64,000 nt of DNA from Brachyspira pilosicoli P43/6/78 (GCF_000325665.1 NC_019908.1:1178001-1242000); one strand, 5' to 3'; positions 27,689-36,880 are shown, counted from the first letter of the stretch. Notes: generated from the sequence alone by a model not told the origin. Numbers and translations are program-made.

Positions 27689-28113
27689 ATGGCTACAAAA
27701 AATAATAAAAAACATTAGTATGTTCGGTAATAACTAAAGAAGGACCTATTTTAAGGTCTATAAAAATAGAACATATAGAACTGCCTTCTGTAAATGGGTA
27801 TGTTTCCATATATACAGACCATTGTCCATATATAGTAAGTATATCCTATGGAGAACTTAGAATATATGATGAAGAGAACAAATTAATCAATTTATATGTA
27901 GAAGGCGGTATTGCTGAAGTAACACAAAATGTTATTGGTGTTTTGGTGGAAAAAGCTATATATCCAAAAGACATTGATGTTTCAATATTAAATGAGAAGA
28001 TAGAAAAATTAAGCAAACAGATGACTATTAATATTGAAGAGAAGAGAAGAAACAATATTGAAATAGATAAATGTAAAAAACAAATTGAAATAGTTAATAA
28101 AGTTAATAAATAA
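27689..28113 (+). pseudogene. atpC: F-type ATPase epsilon-subunit-like gene (atpC-like), frameshifted near the start
   Basis: From GTA at 27718 an open frame runs to TAA at 28111-28113 and encodes an epsilon-like protein: KEGPILRSIKIEHIELPS, NGYVSIYTDHCPYIVSISYG, GGIAEVTQNVIGVLVEKA, then a charged helical tail. This follows the ATP synthase delta/epsilon beta-sandwich pattern. The ATG at 27689 is out of phase. Adding one A to the A6 run at 27707-27712 would join it and give about 142 residues starting MATKNNKKTLVCSVITKEG. No other F-ATPase gene lies in the window. It is either decayed or a one-base error. Confidence 0.7.
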
Positions 28114-28152
28114 AATATTCTATTGAATTTTATTTATTAACCGATAATGAAG

Positions 28153-28181
28153 TTGACATATTTTTTATATTTTACTATAAT
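28153..28181 (+). promoter_or_regulatory. Consensus promoter of the giant TPR gene
   Basis: TTGACA (28153-28158), a 17-base spacer and TATAAT (28176-28181) are a perfect match to a housekeeping promoter. Transcription would start about 25 bases before the ATG at 28214, and no Shine-Dalgarno sequence is seen in that leader. Confidence 0.75.
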
Positions 28182-28213
28182 CAATATGTGAATACAGTTT
28201 ATAGATATTGAAT

Positions 28214-31200
28214 ATGCCAAAAATCGAAGATTTAGAAAGATTAGGAAGTTTAGCTTTTATAATAGGAAACAAAAACTTACCAAAAGAATTATCACAAGAA
28301 GACTATAACAATTTTAAGTCAGTATTTACAGACGAATATATGGCGAATTCTACACCAAATAACGATGATGATGTACCGTCTATAGATGATTTAGATAATT
28401 TAGATAACCTAGATTTGCCTGATGATAATACTAATGACAATTTAGGTTTATCTGACGATTTAGGGTTGCCTGAAGAATTGGATACAGCTGATAATTTAGA
28501 CAATAATAATAATACTGAATTAGATAATTTGCCTGACAGCACTAATGATGATTTAGGTTTACCTGATGATTTGGGGTTGCCTGAAGAGTTGAATACAGCT
28601 GATAATTTAGACAATAATAATACTGAATTAGATAATTTACCTGACAGCATTAATGATGATTTAGGCTTACCTGATGACTTGGGATTGCCTGATGATTTAG
28701 GTGTAACTGATAATTTAGATGATAATGATGAAAAGATAGAGTTAGATAATTTAGATTTACCAGATAGCATTGATGATGATTTAGGCTTGCCTGATGACTT
28801 GGGATTGCCTGATGATTTAGATGATATAAAAAATGATAATAAAAAATTAGATAATGATACAGATTTAACTAATTTAGATTTACCTAAAGATAAAGAATTA
28901 GAAAACAAGCTTAATTCTGAAATTAATGATTCTTACAATAGTAAATTAAATAACAATATTCCTGATTTACCTATATTAGATGATTTACCTTTACCTGAAA
29001 GTTTAGATGATTATAGTAATGACAGTAATGATAGTATAGAAGAAACAATAACAGATGATATTGACAATTTAGCAGATAATTTACCAGATGATTTAGATGA
29101 TACATTAGAAGAAGAAATTATTAATAATGATAGTAATTTAGATGATTTGGATAACTTAGAAAGCATATTAGACGATGACACTAATGAAAAAGAAGAATCT
29201 AAACAAGAAGACACTGATAATTTAGATTACTTAGAAAGTATATTAGACGACGATACTAGTGAAAAAGAAGAGCCTAAACAAGAAGACACTGATAATTTAG
29301 ACGACTTAGAAAGTATATTAGACGATGATACTAGTGAAAAAGAAGAACCTAAACAAGAAGACACTGATAATTTAGACGACTTAGAAAGTATATTAGATGA
29401 TGATACTAGTGAAAAAGAAGAACCTAAACAAGAAGATACTGATAATTTAGACGACTTAGATAGTATATTAGATGATGATACTAATGAAAAAGAAGAACCT
29501 AAACAAGAAGATACTGATAATTTAGACGATTTAGATAGTATATTAGATGATAACACTAAAGAAGAGAGTAATAATAATTTAGAAACTGCATTAGATGATA
29601 ATATAAAAACTCAAGATGCAGACGAATTAGAAAACAACATAGACAATAATAGCTTAGAATCAAATAACGATAATTTGATGGTTGAAAATGTTGCTGGTAA
29701 TGTAAGAATAATCGAAGAAGAAAACACATTACCTTCTCCGGATTCTGCTGATAGTTTAGGAGAATCAAAATACGAAGATGTTGACAAAGACATAAATGAT
29801 GATGAAGTTATAGACAACATCAAAAGATTATCTCCTATTACTAGATATCATGTTTTAGATGCGATATTAAATGAAAAACTCTCCAAAAACTCTATGCAAA
29901 AATTATTAAAAGCTTTAGAGAAAGGCGAGTCTAATGAATATATAACAGATTTTATAAATAATGAATTAGGTTTAAGTATTTCAGATTCTAGAGGCGGATT
30001 ATTAGATATTATACCTATTCCTAGCTCATTAAAAGAATATGCTAAAATAATAAGGATTGCCGCAATATTTTTAGTATTATTTGTTGGCGTAGTATTATTT
30101 TCATATCAATTTATATATAAGCCTGTTTTAGCTAATAGATATTTCAAAATGGGTTTAGAAAATATATATAACAGTCAATTTGATGAAGCAGAAAGAAATT
30201 TTGCTAAGGGAGACAGATTAACTCCTAAAAAAATTAAATGGTACAACAAATACGCAAAAGAATATATAGATAGGTCTGCTTTTGATTATGCACTAAAAAA
30301 ATTAGAAACTTCTGTAGATATAAAACCTAGAAATATTGATACTAGACTTTTATTTGGATATTACTACAGAAATAAAGGTGAAAAAGAATTATCAGAAGAA
30401 GATTATAACAGCGGTGAAGAGTTGTATAATAATTTAATGACATATACTGATAAAGAAAAAGACTTAAAGAGAATATACGATGATCTTGGTGTTCTTATGA
30501 TAAGCAGAGCTAAAACTCTAGTAGAACCTAATTATTATAACAATGCTTATGAAAACTACAGAGAAATGATAAACAAATTTGGAGATAATGTTATACCAAG
30601 AAAGAGAGTAATGCTTATAAAAATATATCAAGATAATTATCAAGATGTTAAAGATTTGCAAAATCATATAAATAGATTAAAAAACGGATATATAGATGAT
30701 GATGTTTATCCTAAATTAGCAAAATATTTATTAGATAAAGATGATTTCTATGGTGCTAGAAAATTGTTTGAAAAATTATTAGCAAAATATACAAACAATT
30801 TAGAATCTATTGTTGGATATGCAGATTATGAAGCTAGATTAAAGCATTATGACAGAGCTAAAGAGATATTAATAAATTCAGCTCTTCCTCTATACACTTC
30901 TAATCCTTATAATGTTGGAGAGGAATATGTATACAATATGCTTGGACAAATATATTATAATTTAAAAGAATATGGAAGTGCTATTAATAATTTCAAATTA
31001 GCATTAGAAAAAAATAGCTTGTATCCAGATGCTAATTTTAATTTAGCTAATTTGTATTTTTATCAAGATAATGATTATAAAAAAGCAAAAGAACATTATA
31101 AGATAGCTTATGATAATTTAGCTCCAGATTTGAGAAGCGACCAATTACTTTATAATTTATCTTGGTTATATTATTTAGATGGAGAATATGATTTAGCTTT

Positions 31201-31693
31201 TCAAGGATTTAATGATTTATTCTACAAAAATCCTGATAACAGCATTGTATCATATGCTTTAGGTAATTCTCTTCTTCATTTGGATAGAGCTAATTTGGCT
31301 AATGGTTTTTATAGAAACGCTTTGAATAAGGCATTAGAAAGCAGAAGAGACAAATTTGAAATGCGTACAGAAAAAGACTTTATGTTTATTAGCTATTTAG
31401 CTAGTTTACATAACAACATAGGTGTATCTTATGCTTATAATTCTGTTGTAAGCAACAAAATAGAAAATGAACAGATGGCATTTAAGAATTTTGTTGTTGC
31501 TAGTGAATATTTTGACCAATTAAGAACATCTAATATAGATTTGGATATGGCTGAAAAAAGAACTGTTAATATAGACAATCAAAATATTGGTGCTTCAAAA
31601 TATAATATGATGGCTATACAAAGCAAAAGAAACTTAAAAAATAGCGTTATTATAGATGATTATATACCAAAGACTATGTTTAATTTGAAGTAA
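28214..31693 (+). CDS. Giant acidic-repeat membrane protein with C-terminal TPRs
   Basis: The ~1159-residue protein is not assigned to a named family. Residues ~45-490 are extremely Asp/Glu/Asn/Leu-rich and built of repeats: DDLGLPDDLGLPEEL blocks, then a 25-residue unit (DNLDDLESILDDDTSEKEEPK...) about six times. A more ordinary helical segment (VIDNIKRLSPITRYHVLDAI) follows, then one membrane helix (about 615-637). About 500 residues of tetratricopeptide repeats complete the protein (NAYENYREMI, YGSAINNFKLALEKN, and others). Likely topology is an acidic cytoplasmic part with the TPR part in the periplasm, suggesting a scaffold. A perfect promoter and a terminator bracket the gene. Confidence 0.8.
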   Translation: MPKIEDLERLGSLAFIIGNKNLPKELSQEDYNNFKSVFTDEYMANSTPNNDDDVPSIDDLDNLDNLDLPDDNTNDNLGLSDDLGLPEELDTADNLDNNNNTELDNLPDSTNDDLGLPDDLGLPEELNTADNLDNNNTELDNLPDSINDDLGLPDDLGLPDDLGVTDNLDDNDEKIELDNLDLPDSIDDDLGLPDDLGLPDDLDDIKNDNKKLDNDTDLTNLDLPKDKELENKLNSEINDSYNSKLNNNIPDLPILDDLPLPESLDDYSNDSNDSIEETITDDIDNLADNLPDDLDDTLEEEIINNDSNLDDLDNLESILDDDTNEKEESKQEDTDNLDYLESILDDDTSEKEEPKQEDTDNLDDLESILDDDTSEKEEPKQEDTDNLDDLESILDDDTSEKEEPKQEDTDNLDDLDSILDDDTNEKEEPKQEDTDNLDDLDSILDDNTKEESNNNLETALDDNIKTQDADELENNIDNNSLESNNDNLMVENVAGNVRIIEEENTLPSPDSADSLGESKYEDVDKDINDDEVIDNIKRLSPITRYHVLDAILNEKLSKNSMQKLLKALEKGESNEYITDFINNELGLSISDSRGGLLDIIPIPSSLKEYAKIIRIAAIFLVLFVGVVLFSYQFIYKPVLANRYFKMGLENIYNSQFDEAERNFAKGDRLTPKKIKWYNKYAKEYIDRSAFDYALKKLETSVDIKPRNIDTRLLFGYYYRNKGEKELSEEDYNSGEELYNNLMTYTDKEKDLKRIYDDLGVLMISRAKTLVEPNYYNNAYENYREMINKFGDNVIPRKRVMLIKIYQDNYQDVKDLQNHINRLKNGYIDDDVYPKLAKYLLDKDDFYGARKLFEKLLAKYTNNLESIVGYADYEARLKHYDRAKEILINSALPLYTSNPYNVGEEYVYNMLGQIYYNLKEYGSAINNFKLALEKNSLYPDANFNLANLYFYQDNDYKKAKEHYKIAYDNLAPDLRSDQLLYNLSWLYYLDGEYDLAFQGFNDLFYKNPDNSIVSYALGNSLLHLDRANLANGFYRNALNKALESRRDKFEMRTEKDFMFISYLASLHNNIGVSYAYNSVVSNKIENEQMAFKNFVVASEYFDQLRTSNIDLDMAEKRTVNIDNQNIGASKYNMMAIQSKRNLKNSVIIDDYIPKTMFNLK
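29149..29565 (+). repeat. 75-bp in-gene tandem repeat, about 5.5 copies
   Basis: Units begin GATAATTTAGA at 29216, 29291, 29366, 29441 and 29516, preceded by a diverged unit from about 29149. Spacing is exactly 75 bases (25 codons), so copy-number change keeps the frame. Confidence 0.9.
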
Positions 31694-31707
31694 AAATCTA
31701 TTAAATA

Positions 31708-31750
31708 ATAAAGCCTATGATATATTTTTTGTATCATAGGCTTTTATTAT
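31708..31750 (+). terminator. Terminator after the TPR gene
   Basis: AAGCCTATGATA (31711-31722) pairs perfectly with TATCATAGGCTT (31732-31743), followed by TTATTAT. Confidence 0.85.
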
Positions 31751-31796
31751 ATAATATTTTTATTTAGCTATTTCAATTATATTATCTCTACCCTAC

Positions 31797-32771
31797 TTAT
31801 AAAGTTATATCATCAATTTTTTTAAGCTCTAAATCTGTTAAATTATTTTTATTAATTATTTTAAGATTTTCCATTATTTGGCTAGGTTTAGAAGCTCCTA
31901 TTAAAACACTTGTAATCTCTTCGTCTTTTAATACCCATCTCAAAGCCATTTGTGCTAAAGTCTCTCCCCTCTCTTTAGCTAAGTCATTAAGCTCTTTTAT
32001 CTGTCTTAATCTATCTCTCGTAATTGCATCTTTTTTTAAATATCTTCCATCTACTGCTATTCTGCTATCATTAGGTATGCCGTCAATATATTTATCTGTA
32101 AGAAGTCCCTGAGCAAGAGGACTATAAGCTATTATTCCTTTTGACAATTTTTTTGCTTTTAATTTTAGCCCATTACTTTCTATTGTTCTGTCAAATATAG
32201 AATATCTATTTTGATTGATTATAAAAGGCACATTAGCATAAGTTAATATTTTAGAAGCTCTCTCCATAGTAGCTCCGTCATAATTAGAAAGACCAACGTA
32301 CAAGGCTTTACCGCTCTTTACTATTCTAGTTAATGCCTCCATAGTCTCTTCAAGAGGAGTTTCACTGTCCATTCTATGATGATAAAATATATCAACATAT
32401 TCAAGGTTTAATCTTTTTAAGCTTTGATTTATACTAGCTATTAAATATTTTTTACTTCCCCAATTTCCATAAGGTCCGTCCCACATATCATAGCCTGCTT
32501 TAGTACTTATGATAATTTCATCTCTATATTTATTAAAGCCGTCATTTAAAATTTTACCCATATTAATTTCAGCAGCACCATATGGAGGACCATAATTATT
32601 AGCCAAATCAAAATGTGTTATACCATTATCAAAAGCAGTATTTATAATATCTTTCATATTGTTATAATCACAATTCTCACCAAAATTGTGCCATAAACCA
32701 AGAGATATTATAGGTAATTTTAAACCGCTTTTACCGCACCTATTAAAAATCATATTATCATATCTATTCAT
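31797..32771 (-). CDS. Aldo/keto reductase, YghZ/GpmA-like
   Basis: The 324-residue NADPH-dependent TIM-barrel oxidoreductase has the family tetrad: Asp and Tyr in HFDLANNYGPPYG, Lys in IISTKAGYDMW, and His in IFYHHRMD. The segment YDMWDGPYGNWGSKKYL resembles the YghZ subgroup, which reduces L-glyceraldehyde-3-phosphate and methylglyoxal. The cofactor region LIGASKPSQIMENL is present near the end. The gene stands alone. The substrate is inferred from the subgroup only. Confidence 0.88.
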   Translation of the reverse strand: MNRYDNMIFNRCGKSGLKLPIISLGLWHNFGENCDYNNMKDIINTAFDNGITHFDLANNYGPPYGAAEINMGKILNDGFNKYRDEIIISTKAGYDMWDGPYGNWGSKKYLIASINQSLKRLNLEYVDIFYHHRMDSETPLEETMEALTRIVKSGKALYVGLSNYDGATMERASKILTYANVPFIINQNRYSIFDRTIESNGLKLKAKKLSKGIIAYSPLAQGLLTDKYIDGIPNDSRIAVDGRYLKKDAITRDRLRQIKELNDLAKERGETLAQMALRWVLKDEEITSVLIGASKPSQIMENLKIINKNNLTDLELKKIDDITL

Positions 32772-32936
32772 AATTTAATAACCCCTCTATATTAATATTT
32801 TAATATATTTTTAAAAAATTGTAAATTTAAATAATTATATACATTTTTGATATTTTACCGAAAATATATATATTATTTTTTTACAATAGTTATTATTTTT
32901 GATTTATATATATAATAATTTGGAGGTTTAGAATCA

Positions 32937-33518
32937 ATGTTCAAAAAGATGATAACTTTTATTATTATTTTATGTACTGTTGGATGCAGAACTCTAGAAA
33001 CTGCCAAAGAAAGTAACAATATAAAAGATAATAATAATAAAACAGAAATTAATAACAACGAAAATAATGATAAATCTGAAACAAAAGAAAATAATAACAT
33101 TAAAGAAGAACCATTAAAAGAAGATGATTCAAAAGATAAAACTCTAAAATATGGTGAAGATTCTGAAATACAATCTCTATATATAAACGGCAAAAAATAT
33201 TATGTATTAAGTGCTGATAATATAGAAGATATGACAGAAGATGAAATCAAAAACTCATCATTAGTAGCACCTTTAAAAATTACAGAAGAAACTATAAAAG
33301 GAATTGACGGAATAGTAATAAAATATTATGATGTTCAAATATTTTTAGGAGAACAAAATAGATTTGGAAATACAAAGGTAGGATTGTTTGAACCGCAAAA
33401 TAGAGCTTGGACTATAGGGGAAGATAAAAAGAGAAACAATGAGATAGAATTAAAATTAAGCAATTCTACAGTAACTATTACAATAAAAAGAGGAAGCATA
33501 TCGCTTAGATATTATTAA
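32937..33518 (+). CDS. Hypothetical lipoprotein with a Lys/Asn/Glu-rich linker
   Basis: The 193-residue protein has a lipoprotein signal ending TVGC (Cys17), then a ~50-residue low-complexity spacer of Asn, Lys, Glu and Asp. A ~120-residue domain (SEIQSLYINGKKYYVLS..., VGLFEPQNRAWTIGE) ends in beta-like strands. The domain is not recognised. GGAGG lies 11 bases before the ATG. Its architecture parallels the lipoprotein at 20317: anchor, floppy linker, small domain. The gntR gene starts 39 bases downstream. Confidence 0.7.
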   Translation: MFKKMITFIIILCTVGCRTLETAKESNNIKDNNNKTEINNNENNDKSETKENNNIKEEPLKEDDSKDKTLKYGEDSEIQSLYINGKKYYVLSADNIEDMTEDEIKNSSLVAPLKITEETIKGIDGIVIKYYDVQIFLGEQNRFGNTKVGLFEPQNRAWTIGEDKKRNNEIELKLSNSTVTITIKRGSISLRYY

Positions 33519-33557
33519 TTAATTAATTTTTTAAAATAAAAAAAATAGAGTTTTATT

Positions 33558-34274
33558 ATGGGCAATAATTTTCTATATAAAAAGGTATATGATGATATTT
33601 TAGAAAAGATAGATAATGGAGTATGGAAAAGAGGAGATAAAATACCTAAAGAAAAAGATTTATTAAAATCATATAATGTAAGCCGAGATACATTAAGAAA
33701 AGCTTTATCTAGGCTTAAATTTGAAGGCATTCTATATTCCAAAAGTGGTATAGCTACATATGTTAAAGAAAAAAAATTAGACTACAAATTAGCTTCTATT
33801 GAAAGTTTCAGTGAAATTTCTAAAAGAGAAAATAAAACACCTAGAAGCATAGTATATAGAGCAGAAAGAATTATTCCAAATGATGATATAGCAAATAAAA
33901 TGGAATTAAAAAAAAACGAGTCAGTATTTTTTATAGAAAGATTAAGACTTGCTGAAAATAAAGTAGTATGTTATGAAAAAACATATATAAATGAAAAGCT
34001 CTGCCCTGATATAGATAAATACGTATCTCCAAATACTTCATTATTCAATCTATATGAAAATCAATATAATATAAAAATTAGTTACGGAAAATATACTTTT
34101 GAAGCAATTAATGCCCCATCAGATATGGCAAAAATCCTTTCTATTAAAGATGGAGATGCCATATTGATGATGAATGCCACAATATTCACAATAGATAATA
34201 TTCCATTGTACACAGTTATCGCTAATTACATAGGAAGCGAATACATTTTCACGACGGTATTACAACGAGAATAA
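33558..34274 (+). CDS. GntR/HutC-family transcriptional regulator with UTRA effector domain
   Basis: The 238-residue protein has an N-terminal winged helix (residues 1-70: YKKVYDDILEKIDNGVWKRGDKIPKEKDLLKSYNVSRDTLRKAL) typical of GntR. A UTRA ligand domain follows (about 90-235), with KNESVFFIERLRLAENKVVCYEKTYI. Such proteins sense sugars or amino acids and repress adjacent transport genes. It lies directly upstream of the transporter/TIM-barrel pair, whose promoter carries TACGTA-centred palindromes. The regulator is therefore likely dedicated to that operon. Confidence 0.9.
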   Translation: MGNNFLYKKVYDDILEKIDNGVWKRGDKIPKEKDLLKSYNVSRDTLRKALSRLKFEGILYSKSGIATYVKEKKLDYKLASIESFSEISKRENKTPRSIVYRAERIIPNDDIANKMELKKNESVFFIERLRLAENKVVCYEKTYINEKLCPDIDKYVSPNTSLFNLYENQYNIKISYGKYTFEAINAPSDMAKILSIKDGDAILMMNATIFTIDNIPLYTVIANYIGSEYIFTTVLQRE

Positions 34275-34289
34275 AAAATACGTATTTTT
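34274..34289. promoter_or_regulatory. 16-bp palindrome, candidate GntR operator 1
   Basis: AAAAATACGTATTTTT is a perfect palindrome just after the gntR stop codon and 90 bases before the transporter start. Confidence 0.45.
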
Positions 34290-34301
34290 ATTAATTATTA
34301 T

Positions 34302-34351
34302 TTGACAAGTAGGTATTTTTTACTATACTATATAATGTATATACGTATATA
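34302..34351 (+). promoter_or_regulatory. Transporter-operon promoter with overlapping operator
   Basis: TTGACA (34302-34307), a 16-base spacer and TATACT (34324-34329) form the promoter. The spacer holds AGTAGGTATTTTTT (34308-34321). Just downstream is the perfect palindrome TATATACGTATATA (34338-34351), which would overlap the transcription start and suits repression by the GntR protein. Confidence 0.6.
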
Positions 34352-34378
34352 TCACACTCACATCAAAGGATACAATAT

Positions 34379-35938
34379 ATGAAAAATATAGCAATCATAG
34401 GAAGTAGTGGGGGAAATTTATACAATTTAGGCGGTAAAGACCCTGTAAAACTTTTATCAGAGATAAAATTACAAACAGACTCTACAGAAATTGCCATATC
34501 TAATATTTTATTTATAGGTGCAGATGCTCCTATGGATAATATAAAGCCAACAGCAAAAGCATCTATATTTAGGCTTGAAAATGGTGAGATTGTAAGCACA
34601 GAGGTAAAAACTTTATCAGAGATAAATGAAGATGCAAAGAAATATGATTTAGAATTAGCCAATATTATAGAGAGTGGTAATATAGACGGACTAATATTAA
34701 TGAGCTGCGACCCTTCAAATATTAACAAAAAAAGTATTGATGCAGCAATAAGCAAAAAAATACCTATAGTTGGTACAGGCGGAGCTTCTATGGCAGATTT
34801 GCAGTCTAATGGTGCAAATGTTATAGCAGTTTCTGGTACAACCGGCACTACAAATAGAACCAGAGCAATATCAGCTATTACAAGTTTAAGTAAATATTTC
34901 AATATAAAATACAGACCTGTAATAGGTTCTAGCGGAAGTTCTTCAGGCGTATCAACAAAAGAAAATGTATTTAAGAGAATAAATTTTAGAGGAATTATGA
35001 TGGGGGCTTTGCCAGGATTTATATCTATGGCATTAATACTTGCTGTGAGTAAAATACCTGGTTTAGAAAAGCTAACAGATGTTTTTGATATTTTAATAAA
35101 GGCTCTCCCTGTTATTGTTGCTGTAATAGCAGCTAAGCAAGTATCTGGATTAGATGAAGTTGGAATAGTTGCGGGTGTAATATCGGGTGTATTATCTGTT
35201 GAGGGAGGCATTATTGGCGGGATTATTGGCGGTATTTTAGCTGGGTTGTTTAGCTATTTTATCATTACTAAATGTTTTGATTTAAGAGTGCCGGCTACTA
35301 CTGCTAATATAATTGCAGGAGGTTTATCTGGAATTATAGCAGGTCTTTTAGTTTATTTCTTACTAGCACCTGTAGCTTTATTTATAGGAGAGGGTATAAA
35401 AAAGTTATTAGAAACTATTATATCATTCTCACCTATATTGGCTGGTGTAGTTGGGGGATTATTAATATGGCCTGCTATTATTGGAGGAGTATATCATGCT
35501 GCAATATTGCCTATAGTTCTATTAGAAATGGAAGCTACTGGAAACAGCTTTTTAGGTTCTATAGATATGGTTGGACTTGTTATGTGTTCTGCTGGTATTA
35601 CTTTTGCCAATATTATAGCTCCTAGAAGAAAAGATGATAAATCAATAGCTGTACCTGGTTTTCTTATCAATGTATGTTTTGGTACATTTGTAGAGGCTTC
35701 TTATCCGTTTATGTTCTCAAATAAATTGGTATTTGCTAGTGCTATAGTATCTTCTGCTGTTGGAGGTGCTGTGGTAGGATTGTTTAATGTAAGAGGTACT
35801 GCTTATGTTCCAGCTATAATAGCTCCTGGGCTTTCCACTACACCTATAGGCTTTGTAATTGCAATGCTTACTAGTTTTTTGGTTGCTTTCTTGCTCACTG
35901 TTATAGTAAATAAAATATCAAAAGCACAGGATAAATAA
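34379..35938 (+). CDS. PTS EIIC-like membrane transporter with an unusual N-terminal soluble domain
   Basis: In this 519-residue protein residues ~1-185 form a soluble domain with glycine-rich loops (AIIGSSGGNLYNLGG at the start; IPIVGTGGASMADLQSNGANVIAVSGTTGTTN near 130-165) that I cannot name. Residues ~200-515 have about ten hydrophobic segments patterned like a phosphotransferase EIIC channel (GGIIGGIIGGILAGLFSYF; GGVYHAAILPIVLLEM). No EIIA histidine motif or EIIB cysteine motif is evident. It is cotranscribed with the TIM-barrel gene (19-base gap) and follows gntR. Probably it imports an unknown small metabolite. The PTS link is by pattern only. Confidence 0.6.
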   Translation: MKNIAIIGSSGGNLYNLGGKDPVKLLSEIKLQTDSTEIAISNILFIGADAPMDNIKPTAKASIFRLENGEIVSTEVKTLSEINEDAKKYDLELANIIESGNIDGLILMSCDPSNINKKSIDAAISKKIPIVGTGGASMADLQSNGANVIAVSGTTGTTNRTRAISAITSLSKYFNIKYRPVIGSSGSSSGVSTKENVFKRINFRGIMMGALPGFISMALILAVSKIPGLEKLTDVFDILIKALPVIVAVIAAKQVSGLDEVGIVAGVISGVLSVEGGIIGGIIGGILAGLFSYFIITKCFDLRVPATTANIIAGGLSGIIAGLLVYFLLAPVALFIGEGIKKLLETIISFSPILAGVVGGLLIWPAIIGGVYHAAILPIVLLEMEATGNSFLGSIDMVGLVMCSAGITFANIIAPRRKDDKSIAVPGFLINVCFGTFVEASYPFMFSNKLVFASAIVSSAVGGAVVGLFNVRGTAYVPAIIAPGLSTTPIGFVIAMLTSFLVAFLLTVIVNKISKAQDK

Positions 35939-35957
35939 TTTAAGGAGTGAATATAAA

Positions 35958-36797
35958 ATGATAAGAAATGATATGATTAAAAAAATGGAAATATCTAGAA
36001 AAAAAGTACTTGATGCCATAAAAGAAGGAAATGGATATACAATATTAAGTACAGGAATTACTGGAGATGATGCTAGAATTGCTAAGGCTGTAGTAGATGC
36101 AGGTGCTAAATTATTAGAGCCAAACCACCCTGCTGTTGTATTAGCTAGAGGATATAAAGGTATCAACAATATGCATAATGCTGAAAAAGTAAGACATGAG
36201 CTTCCTTTAGAAAAGATGCTTGAGGTTGTATCTGGGGTAAGAAATGTAGTTGGAGATGATATATATATTACAGTTGGTGTTCCTGGCGGATTTACTGAAG
36301 TTATGCCTATAATATTGGAAGATAGTGATTTTCAGAAAATATCTTTAGCAGGGGCTGATGGATTACATACTCATAAATCATCTATTGAAGATTTAAAAGA
36401 ATTAGTAGAAAAAGCTCATAAATACGGTTTATTAGTGGATGCATATATTGGACAGCCTACTGATTTACATACATTCGGTATACCGGCTAAAACTCCTGAT
36501 GATGTAAAAAATGTTGCTAAAGAAATGGAAAAAATTGGGGTTGATTTTATCGGCTTAATGACTGGAATGAGTTATGAAGGAGTTAAAGCAGGAGAAATAC
36601 ACCCTGAAATAGAAGAAAGATTAAAAGCTTTAGTTTCTGCTGTTAAAGTACCTACATTAGCTGAAGGCGGAATTAATATAACTAATTATAAAGCTTTCAA
36701 AAATACAGGTGTAAATATACTTGTAATAGGAACAGCAATAGATAATGTAGTATGTAATGCCGCTGCAAATGTAGTTAAAGATTTTTTAACTAAATAA
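35958..36797 (+). CDS. Predicted TIM-barrel enzyme linked to the transporter
   Basis: In this 279-residue protein the pattern of alternating strands and helices, with VKVPTLAEGGINITNYKAF and NILVIGTAIDN near the C-terminus, is that of a phosphate-binding TIM barrel (compare KDPG aldolase and HisA/TrpF-like enzymes). Other likely active-site stretches are LLEPNHPAVVLARGYKG and ITVGVPGG. The reaction is unknown. AAGGAG precedes the ATG at 35958. Coupling with the transporter and GntR regulator suggests it acts on the imported compound or its phosphate. Confidence 0.6.
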   Translation: MIRNDMIKKMEISRKKVLDAIKEGNGYTILSTGITGDDARIAKAVVDAGAKLLEPNHPAVVLARGYKGINNMHNAEKVRHELPLEKMLEVVSGVRNVVGDDIYITVGVPGGFTEVMPIILEDSDFQKISLAGADGLHTHKSSIEDLKELVEKAHKYGLLVDAYIGQPTDLHTFGIPAKTPDDVKNVAKEMEKIGVDFIGLMTGMSYEGVKAGEIHPEIEERLKALVSAVKVPTLAEGGINITNYKAFKNTGVNILVIGTAIDNVVCNAAANVVKDFLTK

Positions 36798-36812
36798 TTA
36801 AATTAGACAAAT

Positions 36813-36826
36813 AAAAAATACCTACT
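36813..36826 (-). promoter_or_regulatory. Inverted copy of a 14-bp promoter-spacer sequence
   Basis: AAAAAATACCTACT is the exact reverse complement of AGTAGGTATTTTTT at 34308-34321, so the same site brackets the two-gene operon. It may be a distal operator. Confidence 0.35.
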
Positions 36827-36837
36827 ATATACAAATA

Positions 36838-36880
36838 AAAAAATTGGGAAAGTCTTCATATATGAGGCTTTCTCAATTTA
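36838..36880 (+). terminator. Terminator of the transporter/TIM-barrel operon
   Basis: AAATTGGGAAAGTCT (36841-36855) pairs with AGGCTTTCTCAATTT (36865-36879), with minor mismatches. Confidence 0.7.

Noticed and set aside
28440-29565. Regular repeats considered as a CRISPR array.
   Set aside because: The repeats are in-frame coding repeats (75 bp, no unique spacers) within one protein.
28303-29823. Long open frames on the strand opposite the acidic TPR protein (Ser/Leu-rich).
   Set aside because: They are the complement of Asp/Glu/Asn-rich repeats in the real gene. They lack ribosome sites and any family resemblance.
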